Positions 26,116-35,097 of a stretch of DNA of 64,000 bases are shown here, one piece after another (positions within the stretch are counted from its first letter, which is position 1; each line of letters begins with the position of its first letter). The stretch is taken from assembly GCA_964537925.1 (NCBI GenBank), contig CAZICV010000001.1, positions 1 through 64,000 on the forward strand. The letters are read 5' to 3'. The notes under the pieces were generated by a model. It worked only from the letters and a program-made list of their open reading frames with translations. It was not told the DNA's origin and did no database searches. Source of the stretch: SLDF01 sp964537925 (GTDB lineage Bacteria; Bacteroidota; Bacteroidia; Chitinophagales; Saprospiraceae). A program made the translations under genes and the position numbers.

Positions 26116-27573
26116 TTATTGGCCAAATATCTTCACTACGCCTATCTCCCATCTCCAGCCATCGTCGAAGTGTGCCTTACTGCGGCTATCCAGCGGTGAG
26201 GATTGCCATACGGATCTGCGGGCATGTACCTGTGCGATCCAACCGTCGTAGATGGTATAACCGTAAGATGCACCGACCCACCAACTGGCCGTATTGAATA
26301 CCGTAGCATTCGTGCCTTGCCTGTCTCTCTCGAGTACCTGGCTGCGATAGACTCCGGCCCCCTGCTCTCCGGGACGCAAGTCGGTAAAGTAGGTCCTGGT
26401 ATACGTTGACTGAGCTGAGAAGAGCATATGCAGACCGGTACTCAGGCCGAATCGATGCTGGCGGAAGTGAAAGTTAAGACCTACGGGCACGGCCAGCCAG
26501 TAAGCATGAGTAGCTTCCCATGTATGCGCTACACTGTCCCTGCCGAATCCGTAGAGTATTTCCGACCGGTGTTGCAGCAATGCCGGAGCTACCTGGCTGT
26601 ATGCGCCCACAAACGAAAAATCCGCTGAGGTATGATCAGTGAGTTTGAATCCGAAGCCAAGTCCCGCATATCCGCCGTGGTAGAGAGCCCCGCCGCCATC
26701 CGGCATCTGCATGCTATACCCGGCGTTCATCTGGAAATACCAAGGTTGGCGTGTGGCCCGGCGTATCGGGATCTCACGGCTTTTACGACTACCCGCGCCC
26801 ATATCGCCTTCTTCCTCTTTACCGTCTCCCACCTCATCGCCTGCAGGTCCTGAATGATTTTCTGTGGCTGCATTGCGCTCATAGGCCTGCATCCAGGCAT
26901 CATCTTCCTCGTCGTTAAAGAGGTCGGAATCATCGTCCGGCGCCCTGTAGATTGTCTTGTCATCGCTACCGGAACGACCGGAAAGAGATCTGTCCGCTCC
27001 TGATGTCGATGTAACCAGACCGGCATCCGGCGCGACCTGTACGTTGTTATTGTTATTGCTGTTGTTGCTCATCCCTGCAGACAGGGCGGATCTGCCGTCA
27101 GTTGCGCGCCCGGACTTCATTCCTGTATCGCCCGCGGTATTACGCAGACCAGTCTTGCCGACCGGCGATGACGGGGTAGTAAAGGACTTGCCCGTATGAC
27201 CTGTATTGTTTGTCGAAGCAGTCGCGGAAGATAGCATACCGTCGGCATGGCCACCGGCCTCCGGCTGGTCCGCCGATACGGTTGTGCTCGGCCCGGCTGG
27301 CACAGGTGTATCCGGCACGACCGCCGGGGCGGGCATTTCTTTACCCGGTGTAGTCGGGACAGTCTCCGTATGACGCACACCGGACCAGAGATAGAAAGCC
27401 GCTATCGTGCCCCCTGCCAGCATCAGCAACAGGACGGGCGCCCACCACCAGGCAAACTTGCGACGTCGCTCCTGCTTGTCCAGCAAAGATTCCATATCCT
27501 GCCAATGCGCCTCATTGAACCGGTATACCTTCTGATCGTAGTGATCCCTAATCTGCTTGTCTAGCCTGCTCAT
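26116..27573 (-). CDS. Envelope-spanning protein: cytoplasmic segment, one TM helix, linker and C-terminal barrel (operon 1)
   Basis: 485 residues from the ATG at 27573, six bases after the sigma stop. Residues 1-39 are a charged cytoplasmic segment with YRFNEAHWQDMESLLDKQ, residues 40-63 one hydrophobic helix (WWWAPVLLLMLAGGTIAAF), residues ~65-275 a low-complexity Pro/Thr/Ser/Gly/Asn and then acidic linker (a NNSNNNNN run, DDDSDLFNDEEDD), and ~280-485 a beta-barrel-like part (WYFQMNAGYSMQM, YWLAVPVGLNFHF, WWVGASYGYTIYDGW). The N-terminal motif recurs in the 55836-57407 protein. Position after an ECF sigma gene suggests that the cytoplasmic end is an anti-sigma or sigma-holding element and the barrel a sensor; both are inference. 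No classic zinc anti-sigma motif is present. Confidence 0.8.
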   Translation of the reverse strand: MSRLDKQIRDHYDQKVYRFNEAHWQDMESLLDKQERRRKFAWWWAPVLLLMLAGGTIAAFYLWSGVRHTETVPTTPGKEMPAPAVVPDTPVPAGPSTTVSADQPEAGGHADGMLSSATASTNNTGHTGKSFTTPSSPVGKTGLRNTAGDTGMKSGRATDGRSALSAGMSNNSNNNNNVQVAPDAGLVTSTSGADRSLSGRSGSDDKTIYRAPDDDSDLFNDEEDDAWMQAYERNAATENHSGPAGDEVGDGKEEEGDMGAGSRKSREIPIRRATRQPWYFQMNAGYSMQMPDGGGALYHGGYAGLGFGFKLTDHTSADFSFVGAYSQVAPALLQHRSEILYGFGRDSVAHTWEATHAYWLAVPVGLNFHFRQHRFGLSTGLHMLFSAQSTYTRTYFTDLRPGEQGAGVYRSQVLERDRQGTNATVFNTASWWVGASYGYTIYDGWIAQVHARRSVWQSSPLDSRSKAHFDDGWRWEIGVVKIFGQ

Positions 27574-27578
27574 GTATC

Positions 27579-28130
27579 TCACACATTTAAGAAATAGCGT
27601 CCCACCTTGTCTCTCAAGATCTGTCTGGCACGGGACAGGTGCCACTTGCTCGTTCCGACGCTCATACCCAGCGCATCGGCAATCTCCTGGTGGGAGAAGC
27701 CGTCGATAATAAACATATTGAACACCCGGTTCGTCGGCTCCGGGAGTTCACTCACTGCTTTCTCGAGGATCTGCATGTCGAATCCGGACGGCAGGCTCTC
27801 CTCGTGATGTACCTCATCGTATTTGCGTTCCGTGGTGAAATCCACGGGATGTACTTTCTCATGTCTGCGCCTGCTGCGGTATGCATCGATGATCGTGTTG
27901 ACCATGATCCGGCGTACCCAGGCGGTGAACGGTACTTCCTGGCGGTAGCCGGCCAGGTTGTTCAGCACCTTGAGAAATCCCTGGTTCATCAGGGCCACTA
28001 TATCCTCTTCGTTTTGTTCGTAGCGCGCACAGATACCGTACAAGAAACTGTAACATTCCTTGTAAAGAAGGTACTGGCCCTTCCGCTCCCCGTTGATACA
28101 TTGCTTAAGAAGCTCGGGATCCGGTTGCAT
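27579..28130 (-). CDS. ECF-type RNA polymerase sigma factor (operon 1)
   Basis: 183 residues from the preferred ATG at 28130 (MQPDPELLKQCINGERKGQ), where ECF homology starts; an ATG at 28214 would add 28 residues without family resemblance. Region 2: QYLLYKECYSFLYGICARY, EDIVALMNQGFLKVLNNL, FTAWVRRIMVNTIIDAYR. Region 4: LPEPTNRVFNMFIIDGFSHQ and EIADALGMSVGTSKWHLSRA, a helix-turn-helix that reads the -35 element. This is the Bacteroidota-type small sigma that is paired with a membrane protein rather than a zinc anti-sigma. First gene of a three-gene operon. It resembles the sigma at 57394-57975 in sequence and context. Confidence 0.92.
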   Translation of the reverse strand: MQPDPELLKQCINGERKGQYLLYKECYSFLYGICARYEQNEEDIVALMNQGFLKVLNNLAGYRQEVPFTAWVRRIMVNTIIDAYRSRRRHEKVHPVDFTTERKYDEVHHEESLPSGFDMQILEKAVSELPEPTNRVFNMFIIDGFSHQEIADALGMSVGTSKWHLSRARQILRDKVGRYFLNV

Positions 28131-28513
28131 CGGTATCTTTTTCAATGTCTGCCTTCCTTCGGGAGGCGCCACAATTGCACGATCATTCACTTTTAAATTC
28201 AATTGCAAGGACATTTGTTCGGATCAAACCCGCATGATTGATACAGTACACTATATATCACGGATTCGATGCGGCCCCTGTCCTTCCGGCAACAATCGTT
28301 GTCCATAGTTTAAGACCTGACAGGGCGAGTCCTCTAACCCAAATTACCCGCCCTGCAGATCTTTTTACAAAGCACACATTGTCTCCAATCTGTTTAGAGA
28401 TACGAGCGCAGGGGCGTTTCGGTTGGCAAAATTCCTTTCTTTCATCAGCCTACCTCTGTCATGCCGCTATTTTGTTTACTTTGCAGCACTTATACAGGCA
28501 ATCCTGTCGCCTT
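28131..28513. other. 383-bp divergent region between sigma gene and 28514 gene
   Basis: Must contain the sigma promoter on the minus strand, but no clear TAnnTTTG is seen there. CAGGGCG (28321-28327) and CGCCCTG (28349-28355) form a 7-bp stem, followed on the plus strand by five T at 28359-28363, a weak terminator or leader hairpin. For the plus gene, TTACTTTG at about 28475 has one mismatch to the -7 box. Confidence 0.45.
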
Positions 28514-29149
28514 ATGTGGACCAACTGGAAAAAAAGAAACGAGGCCCTGCGGTCTGTCGCCTATCTATTGAACCTCGACTTCAGCGACTCCGACACACTC
28601 AAGGAAATCGCTTATCTGCGTACGTTCGATCTCTTCAAGACCGGGAGCAGCAAAAAGGTACGTCACCTCATGACCTCCAGGAATTTCTGGGATGGAGAGC
28701 AGCTTTCGCTGTTCGACTATTCCTATACCATCAGCAACGGTAAATCTTCGACCACTTATCACCAGACTGTATATTTTATCAACTCCAAGGCCCTGGGCAT
28801 TCCCGAATTCAGGCTGAAGCCCGAGACCCTGCTCCACAAGATCGGCCACCTGCTCGGCATCCAGGACATCGACTTCGAAGAATACCCTGTCTTTTCCAGG
28901 CAGTACGAACTGAAATCCAGGGAAGAGGACCTTGTACGCAGTTTTTTTGACCATCGGGTGCTGCATTTTTTCTCCAACGAGAAAAAATGGCATGTACAGG
29001 CGATCGGTTATTTCTTCGTCTTTTACCGGCACAAAAGCCTCGTTCCTCCCGGTGAGATCGAAGATTTTCTCGGCAGGGGCAACTATCTCTACAAGCTCTT
29101 CCGGGAAAACACACCTGACATATCCTTGCCCGCTCAGCCCTCGGAATGA
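28514..29149 (+). CDS. Conserved hypothetical cytoplasmic protein
   Basis: 211 residues from the ATG at 28514 (MWTNWKKRNEALRSVAYLL); the frame is open further upstream but that part looks non-coding. No signal peptide or membrane helix. The core FDYSYTISNGKSSTTYHQTV, then TLLHKIGHLLGIQDIDFEEY, PVFSRQYELKSREEDLVRSF and DHRVLHFFSNEKKWHVQAIG, is the layout of widespread uncharacterised proteins in which a beta-rich part is followed by PVFSxxYxLxG...VRxxF. No catalytic residues can be assigned. It shares the plus strand with the next lipoprotein and paaJ, but spacing and a separate -7 box suggest separate transcription. Confidence 0.75.
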   Translation: MWTNWKKRNEALRSVAYLLNLDFSDSDTLKEIAYLRTFDLFKTGSSKKVRHLMTSRNFWDGEQLSLFDYSYTISNGKSSTTYHQTVYFINSKALGIPEFRLKPETLLHKIGHLLGIQDIDFEEYPVFSRQYELKSREEDLVRSFFDHRVLHFFSNEKKWHVQAIGYFFVFYRHKSLVPPGEIEDFLGRGNYLYKLFRENTPDISLPAQPSE

Positions 29150-29184
29150 TCGGCGGCATCCATATGCTTAAGGGCATATTTCCT

Positions 29185-29192
29185 TACCTTTG
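29185..29192 (+). promoter_or_regulatory. -7 box upstream of the 29221 lipoprotein gene
   Basis: TACCTTTG is an exact TAnnTTTG match ending 28 bp before the ATG at 29221. No TTG lies at the expected -33 distance. Confidence 0.45.
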
Positions 29193-29220
29193 CGGAGTTC
29201 AAAATCATATCATAGCAACA

Positions 29221-29961
29221 ATGAGACCTATGCAGTGGATCCTTTTTGTGATGAGCATTTTCTGGGTTGCCTGCCAGCCCGGGAAGAATAGCCGGCAGGA
29301 GTCGATGGACGGTACCTGGATAGCTCCCTATACCCGTGAGCACGATACGCTAGAGTGGACCGGCAACGATGTATTCTGGCGCAAGACCGTCCTCAACTAT
29401 CCTGCTCCGCCGTTCAGATCCGAGTGGAAGGTCGTTGTCAAGGATACGCGCGCCGCGGAAGGCCGCTATATCCTCGAGCAGAAAGATCAGCCTTCGCGCT
29501 TCCTCGTACTAGACTATGTCAAAAAAGATGCGAACAAGATGCTGCTCACGATCCCCAGGGATACATTCACTTCTCTCGAACTGGCGCAGGCAGCACCTTT
29601 TGCCAACGGTATCAACGGGCGCTATTTTTTCAATGCCGAATACTACAATAGTCTGCCTCCGAAGACCAGCATTTCCAAAGAAGAGCTGATCACCATCCTG
29701 GACTACGTGATCGCTACTTTGCCCAAAGAGCCCTATATGTCCAAATTTCCAAAGACAAGTGGCCGCAAAAAGGTGCTCGACGAATTGATATTCGACTACC
29801 TGATGCAGCAAAACTATCGCCCGATCGAATATTTCAACCTGTTCGAGGACCAGGCACTGGCAAGGGCGCAGGAGTCCGGCGTAGCAGAGCGGAGGGAGCA
29901 GGTCATGGACTTCCTCAGGCAGTTTGTAAACCAGCCGCTGCCCCAAAGCGGCGAACAGTAA
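29221..29961 (+). CDS. Hypothetical lipoprotein
   Basis: 246 residues from the ATG at 29221, chosen because it gives a clean lipoprotein signal: MRPMQWILFVMSIFWVAC with lipobox WVAC. The mature protein (QPGKNSRQESMDGTWIAPY) starts with a segment resembling small lipocalin-like beta domains (DGTWIAPYTREHDTLEWTGN, GRYILEQKDQPSRFLVLDY) and ends in a helical region (KKVLDELIFDYLMQQNYRPI). I do not recognise a named family. It lies 33 bp before paaJ and could be co-transcribed with it, but nothing in it suggests phenylacetate metabolism. Confidence 0.72.
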   Translation: MRPMQWILFVMSIFWVACQPGKNSRQESMDGTWIAPYTREHDTLEWTGNDVFWRKTVLNYPAPPFRSEWKVVVKDTRAAEGRYILEQKDQPSRFLVLDYVKKDANKMLLTIPRDTFTSLELAQAAPFANGINGRYFFNAEYYNSLPPKTSISKEELITILDYVIATLPKEPYMSKFPKTSGRKKVLDELIFDYLMQQNYRPIEYFNLFEDQALARAQESGVAERREQVMDFLRQFVNQPLPQSGEQ

Positions 29962-29994
29962 GACCATTCTTCTAGACCCACCTCATAAAAGGTT

Positions 29995-31200
29995 ATGTCC
30001 CAAAGCTATATCATCGACGGTCTGCGCACAGCCATAGGCAACATGAGCGGCGCGCTGTCGCCAGTAAGACCGGATGACCTGGCAGCACTGTTGCTTCGCG
30101 GGCTGAGCGACCGGCACGACGCTATTGCACGCTCCTCCTACGACGATGTGATCCTCGGCTGTGCCAACCAGGCCGGTGAGGACAACCGCAATATCGCCCG
30201 TATGTCGCTGCTGCTGGCAGGCCTGCCTGTGACTGTACCCGGTGAGACCGTCAACCGGCTCTGCGCTTCGGGTATGTCTGCGGTGGTACACGCGCACAGG
30301 GCGATAGGTTGCGGAGAAGGAGACCTTTTCCTGGCCGGTGGTGCAGAAAGCATGACCCGCGCTCCCTGGGTGATGTCCAAAGCCTCCGCTCCCTTCGGCA
30401 GAGATGTATCGCTGTACGACAGCAGCTTCGGCTGGCGGTTTGTCAACCCACGTATGCAGGAGCTCTACGGAACTGACGCCATGGGTGAGACCGCCGAAAA
30501 TCTCGCCGAAGAGCACGGGATCAGCCGTGAGGACCAGGATGCTTTTGCGCTCAGGAGTCAGCAGAAAGCGGCCCGCGCCCAGGAATCAGGGCGCCTGGCC
30601 AGAGAGATCATGCCGGTAGAGATCCCTCAGCGCAAGGGTACGCCGGTCATCTTTGACAAAGATGAGTTCATCAAACCGGCCAGTACCCTGGAAGGACTAG
30701 CCAGGCTCCGACCTGCCTTCCGCCAGGACGGCACAGTGACCGCGGGCAACGCCTCAGGGCTCAACGACGGCGCTGCAGTGGTACTGGTTGCCTCAGCCGA
30801 TGCGGTGAATACCCATGGCCTGAGCCCGATGGCACGGATCGTCTCCTCGGCCGTGACCGGTGTGGAGCCGCGTATCATGGGTATCGGCCCGGTCAGCGCC
30901 AGCCAGTTGGCCCTCTCACGCGCCGGCCTGGCGCTGGACCAGGTGGACCTGATCGAGATCAATGAAGCATTTGCCGCCCAGGTACTGGCCTGTACGCGCA
31001 CCCTCGGCCTGGCCGACGATGATCCGCGTATCAACCCCAACGGCGGCGCGATCGCACTGGGTCATCCGCTGGGTATGACCGGCGCCCGCCTGATCCTGAC
31101 GGCTGCACTGGAGCTACAGCTCCGCCAGGCGCACTATGCCCTCTGTACGATGTGTATCGGTGTGGGCCAGGGCTATGCGGTGGTGCTGGAGCGGGTGTGA
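29995..31200 (+). CDS. paaJ: 3-Oxoadipyl-CoA / 3-oxo-5,6-dehydrosuberyl-CoA thiolase
   Basis: 401 residues, a degradative thiolase. The acylated Cys is C90 in VNRLCASGMSAV; the second active-site set is NPNGGAIALGHPLGMTGARL (His) and CTMCIGVGQGYAVVLE (Cys). The phrase DSSFGWRFVNPRMQELYGTD followed by MGETAENLAEE is characteristic of PaaJ/PcaF thiolases rather than acetoacetyl-CoA thiolases. It cleaves 3-oxoadipyl-CoA to succinyl-CoA and acetyl-CoA and also acts earlier in the phenylacetate pathway. It is separated from paaGHI by the opposing sigma operon and two unknown genes, which suggests an insertion into, or loss of, a once continuous paa cluster. Confidence 0.93.
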   Translation: MSQSYIIDGLRTAIGNMSGALSPVRPDDLAALLLRGLSDRHDAIARSSYDDVILGCANQAGEDNRNIARMSLLLAGLPVTVPGETVNRLCASGMSAVVHAHRAIGCGEGDLFLAGGAESMTRAPWVMSKASAPFGRDVSLYDSSFGWRFVNPRMQELYGTDAMGETAENLAEEHGISREDQDAFALRSQQKAARAQESGRLAREIMPVEIPQRKGTPVIFDKDEFIKPASTLEGLARLRPAFRQDGTVTAGNASGLNDGAAVVLVASADAVNTHGLSPMARIVSSAVTGVEPRIMGIGPVSASQLALSRAGLALDQVDLIEINEAFAAQVLACTRTLGLADDDPRINPNGGAIALGHPLGMTGARLILTAALELQLRQAHYALCTMCIGVGQGYAVVLERV

Positions 31201-31738
31201 TATCTAAACACTAGAAAGATGGTGGGTATCACTGAAACGATAAGCAGGAAGAAACACTGAAAATGACCTTGAATTTCCGGTATATAACCTCTGTTTCGCC
31301 CCACCCCCGCGCTATCGACCAGCCTATGCGCGTACGTGAAAACGCACGATTCAAATACGCGATTTCTTGAAACCATTCGAAACACTGACTTGCGGACCCA
31401 ATTATATCGTGTATTTCGCCTTATCAGTGAATATATCGTCCTCCCCAAGCACAGTAGTTTCATACTGTGTACCCCTCTTTAATATTATACATTAAGAGCC
31501 TGTCTTGTAGCGAAATACATGAAAACGAAATAAGCCGACACCAGCAGAATAGCTGAAGTACCGATTGCGCCCAAAAAGTACTCCAGGACCTTTACTATCA
31601 TCGCTGATACGTAGAATCTTCTGTAAAGCTCTTTATGGTTGACTGCGGGAGAAAAGTTCCCCGGCCACATCGATCATATCCGACCAGCCGTATGGATGCA
31701 GCGATCATAGAACGATAGCCTCCTGCGCAATAGATGTA
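31201..31738. other. 538-bp region between paaJ and the immunity gene
   Basis: No convincing gene. The only frame with protein-like character is a 61-codon hydrophobic one (31485-31670, listed separately). I see no terminator for either flanking gene, no tRNA and no repeat. It marks the border between the catabolic cluster and the toxin locus. Confidence 0.5.
31485..31670 (-). CDS. Possible small single-helix membrane protein
   Basis: 61 codons from an ATG at 31670, or 38 from an ATG at 31601. The C-terminal half is one strongly hydrophobic segment (FLGAIGTSAILLVSAYFVFM) ending FATRQALNV. It begins about 70 bp after the immunity gene on the same strand. There is no family match and no clear translation signal, so it may be chance or a remnant. 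Confidence 0.25.
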   Translation of the reverse strand: MWPGNFSPAVNHKELYRRFYVSAMIVKVLEYFLGAIGTSAILLVSAYFVFMYFATRQALNV

Positions 31739-33043
31739 TTAACTATCCCCCAGGGAATCGAACTCAAACTCTTTAAAAAGCAACGGACAGATGCGCCTCA
31801 GAGACTCGTCATCGTCCTCCTCCCAGCTCAACTCGATATCCGGGTAGTCCAGCGATGGAGAGTCCAGCAACTCCTGCGCCGCTTCCTCCCAATCCTCCCA
31901 GGTACCCGCACCCACATGGTCAAACGACGCATATGCTATGGAAAGCAATTCCTCCAGTTCAGGTACTTCTTCCCTCTCACGCAGCCCTTTCAGCACAGGC
32001 AACAAACTATCCGGGCTCTTCAAGGCCGCCTCGTACACTTCCCGCCCCTGCGCGATCAGCCAGGCTCGGAAAGCCTCGAATCCATCATCCGAACAGCCGC
32101 CCATCACGATATAGGCCGCCGCCCACAGCTTATCTTTGTAAGACTTCGCCAGGTAATACATCACCCAGCGATGGAATCCCAGCATCTCTCCCGGTGACAA
32201 CTCCGTTATGCCTCCCCCGATATATTCCAGGACTTCTTCCTGGGATTGCCTCTCTGCATGGGCATCTGCGATGATCTGCCAGAAACGATCCTTATCTATT
32301 CGCTTCAGCTTGAGCGCCTTCTTTGTTTTTGTACTCTTTTTAGGCCTGCGGATCAGCTCCGGATCCTCGTAATCCCGCCACTTTTCGTCATAGGGCCCGA
32401 GATACTTCTCCCGCTTCTCCTCCAGTATCTGGCCGTATTGTGGAATATCGAAACCATATACTGTAGCCAAAATCTCACAATACTCTCTTTCTCTATCAAT
32501 TCCCCATACGATTCCTGTCTTTTTCAGATACTCGTAATGTATTCTAGCACCCAAATACTTTTCAGCGCCTAAACTAGATACTTCCAAATGCTTTATCAGA
32601 TCATATTCGACATTACTTGCCCATCTCTTCGCGCCTGTCGCATCATCTCTGGTAACATACCAATCTGTCAAATCGCGTAATTCATACACAGACTGAAACT
32701 TATAATTACTCCTTCCCAGTTTGCCCGACCATTTTAAATATCTGGGACCGCCTGCCTCATAAGGCACTTCCAGCGAGCCTATTACGCTCCAATCATCTGG
32801 CAACTTGGGATAAAATACAGGACCAAAAGTCACATAATTACAAAGCTGCTGCTTCTCAACGTCTTCTACATTATTAAGGAGATGCTCTGTGAAGCAGTCA
32901 AATACCCTGGCTAACTGAGACACACCAAAATCTGCGTAAAACTCAATATTAAGATCGATATACTGAAAATACCCCCATAATCCTATATGTGAGCGGAGGT
33001 CCACCGCTATGATATCACCCGATCTATACTTCTTCTTTACCAT
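31739..33043 (-). CDS. Immunity protein: Imm26-like N-terminus fused to DUF4240
   Basis: 434 residues, no signal peptide, so cytoplasmic. Residues ~3-110 (KKYRSGDIIAVDL, IGLWGYFQYIDL) resemble the Imm26 fold of polymorphic-toxin immunity proteins. Residues ~254-375 are a clear DUF4240: RFWQIIADAHAERQSQEE, then DKLWAAAYIVMGGCSDDGFE and FRAWLIAQGREVYEAALKS. The C-terminus is acidic (WEEDDDESLRR). The ATG overlaps the toxin stop by 7 bp, the usual toxin-immunity coupling, so the product probably neutralises that nuclease. Codons ~208-420 lie in a 640-bp block identical to the orphan copy at 47560-48867, while the N-terminal half differs and is more AT-rich. Confidence 0.85.
   Translation of the reverse strand: MVKKKYRSGDIIAVDLRSHIGLWGYFQYIDLNIEFYADFGVSQLARVFDCFTEHLLNNVEDVEKQQLCNYVTFGPVFYPKLPDDWSVIGSLEVPYEAGGPRYLKWSGKLGRSNYKFQSVYELRDLTDWYVTRDDATGAKRWASNVEYDLIKHLEVSSLGAEKYLGARIHYEYLKKTGIVWGIDREREYCEILATVYGFDIPQYGQILEEKREKYLGPYDEKWRDYEDPELIRRPKKSTKTKKALKLKRIDKDRFWQIIADAHAERQSQEEVLEYIGGGITELSPGEMLGFHRWVMYYLAKSYKDKLWAAAYIVMGGCSDDGFEAFRAWLIAQGREVYEAALKSPDSLLPVLKGLREREEVPELEELLSIAYASFDHVGAGTWEDWEEAAQELLDSPSLDYPDIELSWEEDDDESLRRICPLLFKEFEFDSLGDS
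31784..32423 (-). repeat. 640-bp exact direct repeat, copy A
   Basis: Compared base by base with 47602-48241: no difference over 640 bp. It covers the DUF4240 half of the immunity gene. Flanks diverge: CAACGGACAG versus GCAGCGGACAG on one side, and scattered substitutions throughout the N-terminal half on the other. Confidence 0.93.
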
Positions 33044-35097
33044 GACAGGTTAGGATATTGCTTCTTAATATAATAAAATGTAGATTCAAGATCAACGTCG
33101 TCAGCATAATTGGGAGCATTCTTTCGTGCATAGTTAACCGCTTCTCTAATATATTCAGCAAACTTAGTTCCACCATTCTTCGTTGGAGAAATGCTATTAA
33201 TTGCATTCAGGAGGTTATCTCCGCGCATTCGAGCCCCTTCTATTGCTAATTGTTCCAAGCCCCTAACGGTGTTTAGCGGCACTCGTTCTTTAAGCAGATC
33301 CTGGTGTTTCTCAACAGTCTTTCCCAACTTTGAAAGCTTATTAGAGTGCTGCCCTATCCTCTTCTTTAACTCCTGAAGAGTTCTACCATAATATACCAGT
33401 TCGCCTCCTGGTGGAGCTACTTGATTTACGACCAACTTGTATAAAGTATGCCTGTTTACTGTCTTTACAAGCGCTTTTCTATTGTTTCCTTTTCTGGTCT
33501 TCTTAACAGACCCCTTAACTACATCTTTCCCCAAAAAGTCTGCATCCTTGAATCTTCGATACCAATCAGAGTCCATAATGGATTCATCATCATTATGATC
33601 CCAAAAATGCCAAGGAGCAAATACGGTCGACTTAGTATTAAAGGGCTCATCTCCATAGAGACCTTCATCAAAATACCTGGGAATTTCTTTTATCCAGTCT
33701 ATACTGTAGAGCCAAGACAAAGGATGAGGACCGTGAAAGAAGTGCAAATGTTCTACAAAAGGTTCAACCTCTGCGATATCATAAGCGCCAGGGTCATGAA
33801 TCACTGCGAACGCTAAAGTATTAAAGTCAACATATAGCTCTCCTAGTGTTTGTTGAAATAGAAAGTCTATTTCATTGGCTATAAACTGTTCATGTATTTG
33901 ATGGAATTCAATATTTTCAGAGGGTATCGCAAACCAATGTGCAAAAGCATCTGCCGAAGTCATATGTCCTTTTTGACTCGATGCATTACTGAGCCATCTC
34001 CAGAGACCTGGCTTCTCTGGTATCATATCTAACTTGGAGTAATCAAAGCCCGTGGTTCCAGCAAACTGAAAGGGCGCGTAATGCTTTTCCTCATCATAGC
34101 TTAAACTATCTCCATACCATGCAACTTCAAAACCAGAGTAATCCTGATATAAAAGCAAATCAGGTATATCAGCATTGGCCGATTTATAGACAAAGAACAC
34201 GGCGGACATATCGTAATCAACAAACTCAACATCCTGAAAGCAGCTAACCCATTGAATCGGATCATCAGCAAGACTATTATCTACAATGTAAATTTTCGAA
34301 TTGTATACCTGCATATCCGGCGAAAAGAAGGCGGCGATATTATCAGCGATATCACACTCTTCACCGTAGAGGTCAAAGACATATTTATTGCTATTTACAA
34401 TTGTAGCTGATCGCAGCGCCCTGGTAGTTGAGTTAAAAGAAACCGGAGGAATACTGTCTGTGATCTCAATCGGATATGCTACAAATCCTTTGGCGTACAG
34501 TATAGGTAAGATATCACCTCCGTTATATGGCGATACAGAGCACTCCTCTGCTGACAGCAAACTCTCTGCACAGCAGTTATTCAACTTGAGGAAGTACTCC
34601 TTAAGTATATCAAGTACTACAGGTTGAAAAGGATTTGATGAACTACAGTTGTAGGGGAAAAAACTCAAAGTGCCTGAGACAATTTTACTCATGAGCACAT
34701 CCAAAGAACTCAGATCGACGCACTCAAAATACTCATCTTCAGGAAAATTATGGAAGTATCTGACTTGATGCACATTCCCATCGGGACCTAATATCTTTGC
34801 GAATAGGAAATAATAATCTGTCTCAACTGAATTCGATATGTATACATCTACTGCCTGACTGTATGCATCAGGAATTATACCGTGAAAAGTATAGTAAGTA
34901 ATATCGTGCACACTAAACTCAGCCTGATGCGCAACAGGTAAAACATCAATTAGCTCAAGCACTTTAGACTCAATACCTGCCTTAACCGCTGTGCCCATTG
35001 GACACCCAAAAGGGCTATCCTCCACGACATAGTGATTCTGTCCATTTAAAGAGACAGAAACGAAAATGCTCAAGATAAAAAATAGCAGAATTCTCAT
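33037..35097 (-). CDS. Exported toxin with C-terminal GIY-YIG-type nuclease domain
   Basis: 686 residues. Signal peptide MRILLFFILSIFVSVSLNGQ. The middle (~20-540) is of unknown fold, rich in aromatic and acidic residues. The last ~138 residues form a GIY-YIG-like nuclease: HTLYKLVVNQ and ELVYYGRTLQELKKRIGQH (YYGRT 569-573, Arg580, His584), then RGLEQLAIEGARMRGDNLL with Glu615 and NAINSISP (634-638). The RGLEQxxIE...NxINSISP string is familiar from the tips of Rhs- and LXG-type polymorphic toxins. A basic segment (KKTRKGNNRKALVKTV) precedes the domain, as in cleavable toxins. The gene is markedly AT-rich compared with neighbours, suggesting recent transfer. The immunity gene overlaps its end. 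Export beyond the periplasm is not shown: no T9SS sorting domain is present. Confidence 0.82.
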   Translation of the reverse strand: MRILLFFILSIFVSVSLNGQNHYVVEDSPFGCPMGTAVKAGIESKVLELIDVLPVAHQAEFSVHDITYYTFHGIIPDAYSQAVDVYISNSVETDYYFLFAKILGPDGNVHQVRYFHNFPEDEYFECVDLSSLDVLMSKIVSGTLSFFPYNCSSSNPFQPVVLDILKEYFLKLNNCCAESLLSAEECSVSPYNGGDILPILYAKGFVAYPIEITDSIPPVSFNSTTRALRSATIVNSNKYVFDLYGEECDIADNIAAFFSPDMQVYNSKIYIVDNSLADDPIQWVSCFQDVEFVDYDMSAVFFVYKSANADIPDLLLYQDYSGFEVAWYGDSLSYDEEKHYAPFQFAGTTGFDYSKLDMIPEKPGLWRWLSNASSQKGHMTSADAFAHWFAIPSENIEFHQIHEQFIANEIDFLFQQTLGELYVDFNTLAFAVIHDPGAYDIAEVEPFVEHLHFFHGPHPLSWLYSIDWIKEIPRYFDEGLYGDEPFNTKSTVFAPWHFWDHNDDESIMDSDWYRRFKDADFLGKDVVKGSVKKTRKGNNRKALVKTVNRHTLYKLVVNQVAPPGGELVYYGRTLQELKKRIGQHSNKLSKLGKTVEKHQDLLKERVPLNTVRGLEQLAIEGARMRGDNLLNAINSISPTKNGGTKFAEYIREAVNYARKNAPNYADDVDLESTFYYIKKQYPNLSW

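Noticed and set aside
26957..27199. Asn-rich run in the envelope-spanning protein (NNSNNNNN) as a contingency repeat
   Set aside because: The codons are mixed AAC/AAT, with no long mononucleotide or uniform triplet tract, so slippage is unlikely.
31173..31463. 96-codon minus-strand frame at the end of paaJ
   Set aside because: Overlaps the well-supported paaJ gene and has an amino-acid mix unlike a real protein.
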